Source of the DNA: Dichomitus squalens LYAD-421 SS1
Taxonomy: Eukaryota > Basidiomycota > Agaricomycetes > Polyporales > Polyporaceae
NCBI RefSeq assembly: GCF_000275845.1
Contig: NW_006766912.1
Span: forward strand, 29,863 to 84,051
Length of the DNA: 54,189 nucleotides
Direction: 5' to 3'
The stretch's first letter is position 1. Every line of letters begins with the position of its first letter. Positions 49,765 through 54,189 of the stretch are shown one piece after another. A program made the translations under genes and the position numbers. A model generated the notes under the pieces. That model searched no databases. It was not told the origin of the DNA and saw only the letters and a program-made list of their open reading frames with translations.

Positions 49765-50286
49765 AAGATCACGCTTGCACCGATCGCAGAGGGCGGGAGA
49801 TAGGCGCCTAGAGAGGGTATGTTATCTAATCTAAGTCGCAGACGGCTGTGGAGGCTGGTGACCGCCGAGAGCCAGCGAGTCCGAGATCCACTCATGCCCC
49901 TCTAGCTAGGCTATAACTCCTTCAGCAGTTAAAACATACTGAGCTGTGTTCTCTGCGGACTCTTGAGACGTCCAGGTCAGGTTACTATCGGAATCCTCTG
50001 CATTCCTGTATAGGACAGTACACAAGGCTCCCACGACCCACTGCAATCAACACTCCATCGGTACACCACTGACAGCGTGTTGCACCTACAACTGTTGCTA
50101 TCTCGCAGACATACTTCATCGGAATACCTGCTGGTCTGGTAATCGCCGTATAGCGGAGCGTGAACTCAATCGCCGCGAGATGCCAACTTTCGCAGGTGAG
50201 TAGTGACTGATGCCCCACCGTGACCATGGCGGCGGCACCATCTCCGCAGACTTTCTTCTCACAAACCTTGTTCCCGTCTCTCCACA
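49765..50286. other. Intergenic; promoter side of the BBC1-like gene
   Basis: Sequence between the transposon's right target duplication and the next start. No gene is seen. Confidence 0.4.
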
Positions 50287-52009
50287 ATGCTAGAGCTACG
50301 TAATAAGGCCTCTAAGGTGGCCGATGCAGGAGCCTCGAGAGTCAGGAATACCCGAGACCACATGTCTAGCCAGCCCAGCAAGAACATCAACTGGGATGCG
50401 CAGATCAAGCCCAGGCCTCCCCCGCCGCCGAAACCTCCCGTACCTCCCCCGCCGCCGTCACGGGCTTCATCTGCCAGCACCGGATTGGCCGGCTCTCCGG
50501 GCCAAGGAAAGCCTCCTCCCCCGCCTGTACCATCGCGGAGAGCCGGGACCTCTGCCTCGCCGGCGCCCTCTTTCAGCAAGTCAATTAGCTCTACGAGCAA
50601 TAAAAGTCTGGTTTCTCCTTTGCCTAACGGCCCGCCTCCTGCCATTCGCCGTGATACTCGTCCAGACCTACCGTCCTCGTCTCCGTCTCCGCCAGTGCCG
50701 GCACCTATTGCCCGTCCTCCCCCACCGCCGTCTAGAGGTGTTATCTCAGTACCTCAAGTTGTGACGCAGAATGAAGACGCGGAGATCGACCATATTGACT
50801 GGGAAAACCTGTCTCCTGAGGACAAGGAGGCCTTCTTCAGTTGGCTGGACGAGTTCTTCGCACGGTACCTCAATGTCTCTATCTCTCCTAGGGCTCCGGT
50901 GGAGACGGTGAAGCACATCCCTCCAGGTGGCCGGACACCATCTCCTATGACTGGCCCTGTAAGTCACTCGTCGCACATGTGTAACTCAGAGCTCAAGTCA
51001 TGCTATCTAGCCGTCGGTACCCAGATCGTCTCGTCCACAAACACCGCCACGACCCGGGTCTGATAGCGGGGCCTTGACATCCTATCCGCCGCCCACGGAG
51101 CACGGTTCCGCAGCGGCGGACCTCGCGCACTACTTCTCTTCATCCGCCCACTGGCCCTCCGCCTGGTACGCGTCCGACGACACTCGCCCCCCGCCCCTTC
51201 GCAACAACGGCCAGACTATGTGGACAGGCCGCTGGAGGTCGGACGGCAGCACGAAGACTGTAGAGGGCAGCGTGATCTTCAGCGACCTCAGCATGTGCTG
51301 GTACTCCGTCACCTGGCCGCAGAACGCCCCGCCCACTCACGACGCGAACGACGCGCGCACCGTCAGCCGCACCGCACGGTACCTTCCGCGCCCGAACCCG
51401 TGGACGAAGGAGCAGCTCGTGGACGCGCACGAGACGTATGGCGAGACGATCGCGGGCTACGCGGAGAGCTACGAGGGCACAGGCGTGCCCTGCGCGCGCG
51501 GCGAGTGCTGGGACCTCGCGAACGAGGCGATCAAGTACTTCGAGCAGTACGACTACGTGCCGAAGCCCGTCCCGAGCATCTCGCGCACGCACGGGCACCT
51601 CATCTTCGAGGGGAAGGCGTCCGAGAAGGGGCGCAACCAGGCCGGGCGCTGGCGCGGGGGCGACGACCGCGTGCGGCGGGGCGACATCATCGAATGGCGC
51701 AGCGCGCGCGTCGGGATGGGGCCACACGGGTGGTCGACCCTGGGTAACCCGGAGCATACTGCGGTGATCGTGAGCGACTGCGTGCCGAGGACGAGCGTCG
51801 CCGACGGGAAGGCGGTCAGACCGGCGGAGGTGGGGGTGATTGAGGTCGTTGAGCAGAGTGTGGGGAGCCCGCCTGCGCGCAAGAGCTATGACCTGGCCAA
51901 CTTCGAGGAGGGAGAGGTGTGGATATACCGGCCGGTAGGGATGGAGGCGTATGTGGGCGCGCTGCTGACACCCACGTGTCCGGAAGGTGTCGATGCTCTA
52001 AGTCTGTAG
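50287..52009 (+). CDS. Proline-rich protein with BBC1/AIM3-like C-terminal domain
   Basis: Two exons, 50287-50958 and 51011-52009 (52-nt intron, phase 0), give 556 residues. Residues about 40-165 are low-complexity with many polyproline runs (PPPPPKPPVPPPPPS, PPPPPSR), candidate SH3 and profilin ligands. A short acidic helix follows (DWENLSPEDKEAFFSWLDEFF). The C-terminal about 310 residues are a cysteine-proteinase-like fold of the kind found in yeast actin-patch proteins Bbc1 and Aim3: GTGVPCARGECWDLANEA (Cys390), RRGDIIEWRSA and NPEHTAVIV. The likely role is regulation of Arp2/3-driven endocytic actin patches by binding SH3 proteins and type I myosin (inference from family). No SH3 domain is present in this model. 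Whether the papain-like fold is active is unknown. Confidence 0.75.
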
Positions 52010-52530
52010 TTGTTTATACGGGCGGTGAGAACTGGGACCATGGTGGTGGGATGTATATGGCACTGTGAGGCTCGTGTTGTCTTTGGTGTGGAAGCATTGA
52101 TGTCTTGAGTGGTATGCACGGGACAGAGACGTTCAACAGGTACGTTCATGTTCAGTACTGTCAAGAAAGCAGGGATGGTATAGCTATCGTTCCCCTCGGA
52201 TGAGTGTGATCGTCCATTTCCAGCACTTCCGTTCTCAAACTTGGTAACGGGAATCATGGATTGTGGTTAGGCCCCTGCGACCGATGCTACGGTGAGACAT
52301 CGCATAGAGCGCATACCCAGACATATACATCAGCTCACAAAGCAGGAAATTTCGCAGCATCCGAGCTTCAAAGATCGTGATACATTTATTTGAACCCCTT
52401 GCGCTCCCACACGAGCAGTGTGGATTTATGTATATATGCGCTGCGCATATTCAACAGGGATCTAGAGTCCGTGCTAGGTATAGTTTGACGGAAGAGACAC
52501 AGTGTAGAGACTCGGACGCACCCTCAACCC
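52010..52530. other. Intergenic between convergent genes
   Basis: 3' flanks of the BBC1-like gene and of the leftward GPI-protein gene. No gene is seen. Confidence 0.4.
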
Positions 52531-53207
52531 CTAGACCATAGCAGCACCAAGCACCACACCTGCAACGACGACCGCCATTGAGGAGATCGTCGCGACGCCA
52601 ATCCGTCCGGCGCCGTTTCCTTTCCCGGAGACCGATAGACCAGACGTGACCGTCACCACCGTGGAGAGCGTCGAGTGCGCGAAGTCTGCAACCACCGTGC
52701 AGACGCCGTGGCCTTTCTCGAGGGTGCAGCCCTCGCTGACCGTCTCCGTCTGGCCTGCGACGGTGAGCACTTCGACGAACTGCGCGTCAGATGGGCCTTC
52801 GACGAGAGTGGCTGCAGGACGATGCTGATCAGTTCGCTGCTCAAACAACAACATGGCAGGCTCTCTAATAGAGACTCGAGAGCCAGGACGTTATCTGAGA
52901 GACGGCTGTTGACAGCATACCTGCAGCGGTGATGGTCGTGTCCGGCGCCGTAGCGGTGAGAGCGATCGCAGTGGCGAGTTCGAAACCGATCGAGTAGGTG
53001 ATATGCCCGTCGGAGTTCGTGCCCACGGCGACTGCTGTAGCGCTCTCTACGCCATTGGTCTGCCCAGGAGGTATATATGTTACTTCGGTCGCTGAGGAGG
53101 CGTCTGCAATCGGGTCAGATACACGTTCATCACCAGGCTTGGGACCGCTCACAGGAGCCGCACAGCGCGGACAAGACGACGAGGGCGGGGACCAGCTTGG
53201 AGAACAT
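52531..53207 (-). CDS. Small secreted, probably GPI-anchored surface protein
   Basis: Three exons read leftward, 53153-53207, 52921-53103 and 52531-52811, give 172 residues with matching phases. An N-terminal signal peptide (MFSKLVPALVVLSALCG) is followed by a Thr/Ser/Val-rich ectodomain (ATEVTYIPPGQTN, SIGFELATAIALTATAPDT, STLSTVVTVTSGLSV) with two cysteines (SEGCTLEKGHGVCTVV). A C-terminal hydrophobic tail (ISSMAVVVAGVVLGAAMV) follows a small-residue stretch (GKGNGAG) suited to GPI attachment. No enzymatic motif. This class of short, Thr-rich wall or membrane proteins is common and fast-evolving in basidiomycetes; function unknown. Confidence 0.8.
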
Positions 53208-54083
53208 ACTAGAGACAACGGGGATAAGGTAAGTCAGCAAGTACGAGATCTCTGGATCGCCTATGAGAACGCACATAGAAACTACGGAGGGTGGAATGCT
53301 TGGGCGAGGGGGGGGACGGCCAGGACACTCAAGATTATACGTGTGATGCGTCAATTACACCGCCTGATCTTCATTATCAGGAACGAGTCGAGTCTTCCAA
53401 AGCGATGACGCGCGTGCTCATCTCACCTCCGGTGCGGCAACAGACGAACTCTCACACTGTCAGGGAGGCATCAGTGCACACGGTGTACGCGTTCTATGCG
53501 GTGCCGCTTCATTCTCCTCGACACGGCATTCGTTGTAGCTCAGCGCATACTGCAGCCGTCAACGAACGCGGCGTCGATAGCGATGAACATTCACGCACAG
53601 CCTCCTGTATGTAGATCGGAAGTCATCAGACAACGGTACTGGGATCAGATGCAGTGTGCTCACTGACATACCCCTGTGTGCCCGGAGTCAGGCCCAGTGA
53701 GAACTTACATGGGCTCAGCTGGTTGAGGTCGGCGAAAGTCGTGTGAGAGCGGTTGAGGTCGGGACGTCTCGGTTTATGTTGGGCGGACGATTTTAGGCGC
53801 TCAATGCGTGTCTCTAACTGACCTCACGGTGACCGGATCGGACACGCAGTACGCATGTCCTGACACCGGTGACGTCGACTTAAGCCTGTCTCTAACTTGT
53901 GTCTAACCTGTCCGTAGCATGTTTCTAGCTATGTAATACATTACCGTATGTCCACAAACTAGTACGCGTGCCCTTTAGGCCAGCCGTCCCAGGTCTGTCT
54001 GCGTGCACTTTGCTCCTGCTCCCAAGCCCGCCACGTCTACCCTTCCGAAACCGCATCCCCACTCGGCTCGCAACGTCTTCTCA
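53208..54083. other. Intergenic; short direct repeats
   Basis: No gene is seen. GGTTGAGGTCGG occurs twice (about 53723 and 53751), and TGTCTCTAAC/TGTGTCTAACCTGTC-like units cluster at 53805-53925. They may belong to the end of a transposon extending to the right. Confidence 0.35.
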
Positions 54084-54189
54084 ATGCCCCCAACAACCGA
54101 CACTACGCCTCGCAAATGGTACTGCAATTGTGCGAAGTATTGCAGAGGCCGGCAGCGCGAAGTCTCGGAATCCACGCATCGCAACCACG
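54084..54189 (+). CDS. N-terminal fragment of a Cys-rich, possibly transposon-encoded protein
   Basis: Open from ATG 54084 (MPPTTDTTPRKWYCNCAKYC) to the window end, about 35 residues. The arrangement CxCxxYC followed by basic residues, VSESTHRNH and His resembles the zinc-binding opening of several large DNA-transposon proteins common in Agaricomycetes. Cut by the window edge, so the assignment is tentative. Confidence 0.4.
   Translation, partial: MPPTTDTTPRKWYCNCAKYCRGRQREVSESTHRNH

Noticed and set aside
51140..51757. Long minus-strand frame opposite the BBC1-like domain
   Set aside because: A GC-rich antisense shadow with biased composition; the plus-strand frame has recognisable domain motifs and consistent splicing.

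Overview
The window is nuclear DNA from a basidiomycete fungus, most likely a mushroom-forming or wood-decay Agaricomycete. The evidence is the gene structure (many exons, 45-75 nt GT-AG introns), three short CaaX-ending mating-pheromone precursors, two seven-helix DUF6533 membrane proteins (a family typical of Agaricomycetes), F-box/leucine-rich proteins, and a dense mix of fungal DNA transposons. There are no operons. Gene models below were built by eye from open frames, splice-site phase and family resemblance.

Left part (1-16 kb): a DUF6533 gene cut by the window edge, three pheromone-precursor genes (3.7, 11.7 and 15.7 kb) each with an upstream TATA-like box, an F-box/LRR gene, a TA-flanked inverted-repeat element, and an M28 metallopeptidase gene. 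The pheromone genes mark a B-type (pheromone/receptor) mating region, but I found no STE3-type receptor in the window.

Middle (16-32 kb): a hAT-like non-autonomous element, a trehalose-synthase regulatory subunit gene (TSL1/TPS3-like; both enzyme domains have lost key residues) with an 880-nt first intron, tRNA-Thr, an F-box gene, a second DUF6533 gene, an F-box pseudogene, and a Harbinger-like element around a 959-base assembly gap.

Right part (32-54 kb): a mostly compact housekeeping block. It holds an SMP-repeat LEA-like gene with a single-base lesion, DIM1 rRNA dimethyltransferase, a YcaC-type isochorismatase hydrolase, the PRP43 helicase, tRNA-Asp, a FluG-type amidohydrolase, a SET-domain methyltransferase, a BolA-like protein, a complete 4.45-kb hAT transposon (8-bp target duplication, apparently intact transposase, nested MITE), a BBC1/AIM3-like actin-patch protein, a GPI-anchored surface protein and a truncated Cys-rich frame at the right edge.

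The most notable content is the pheromone cluster without a receptor, the intact hAT element, and several disabled or altered genes. I see no clearly novel multi-gene system.
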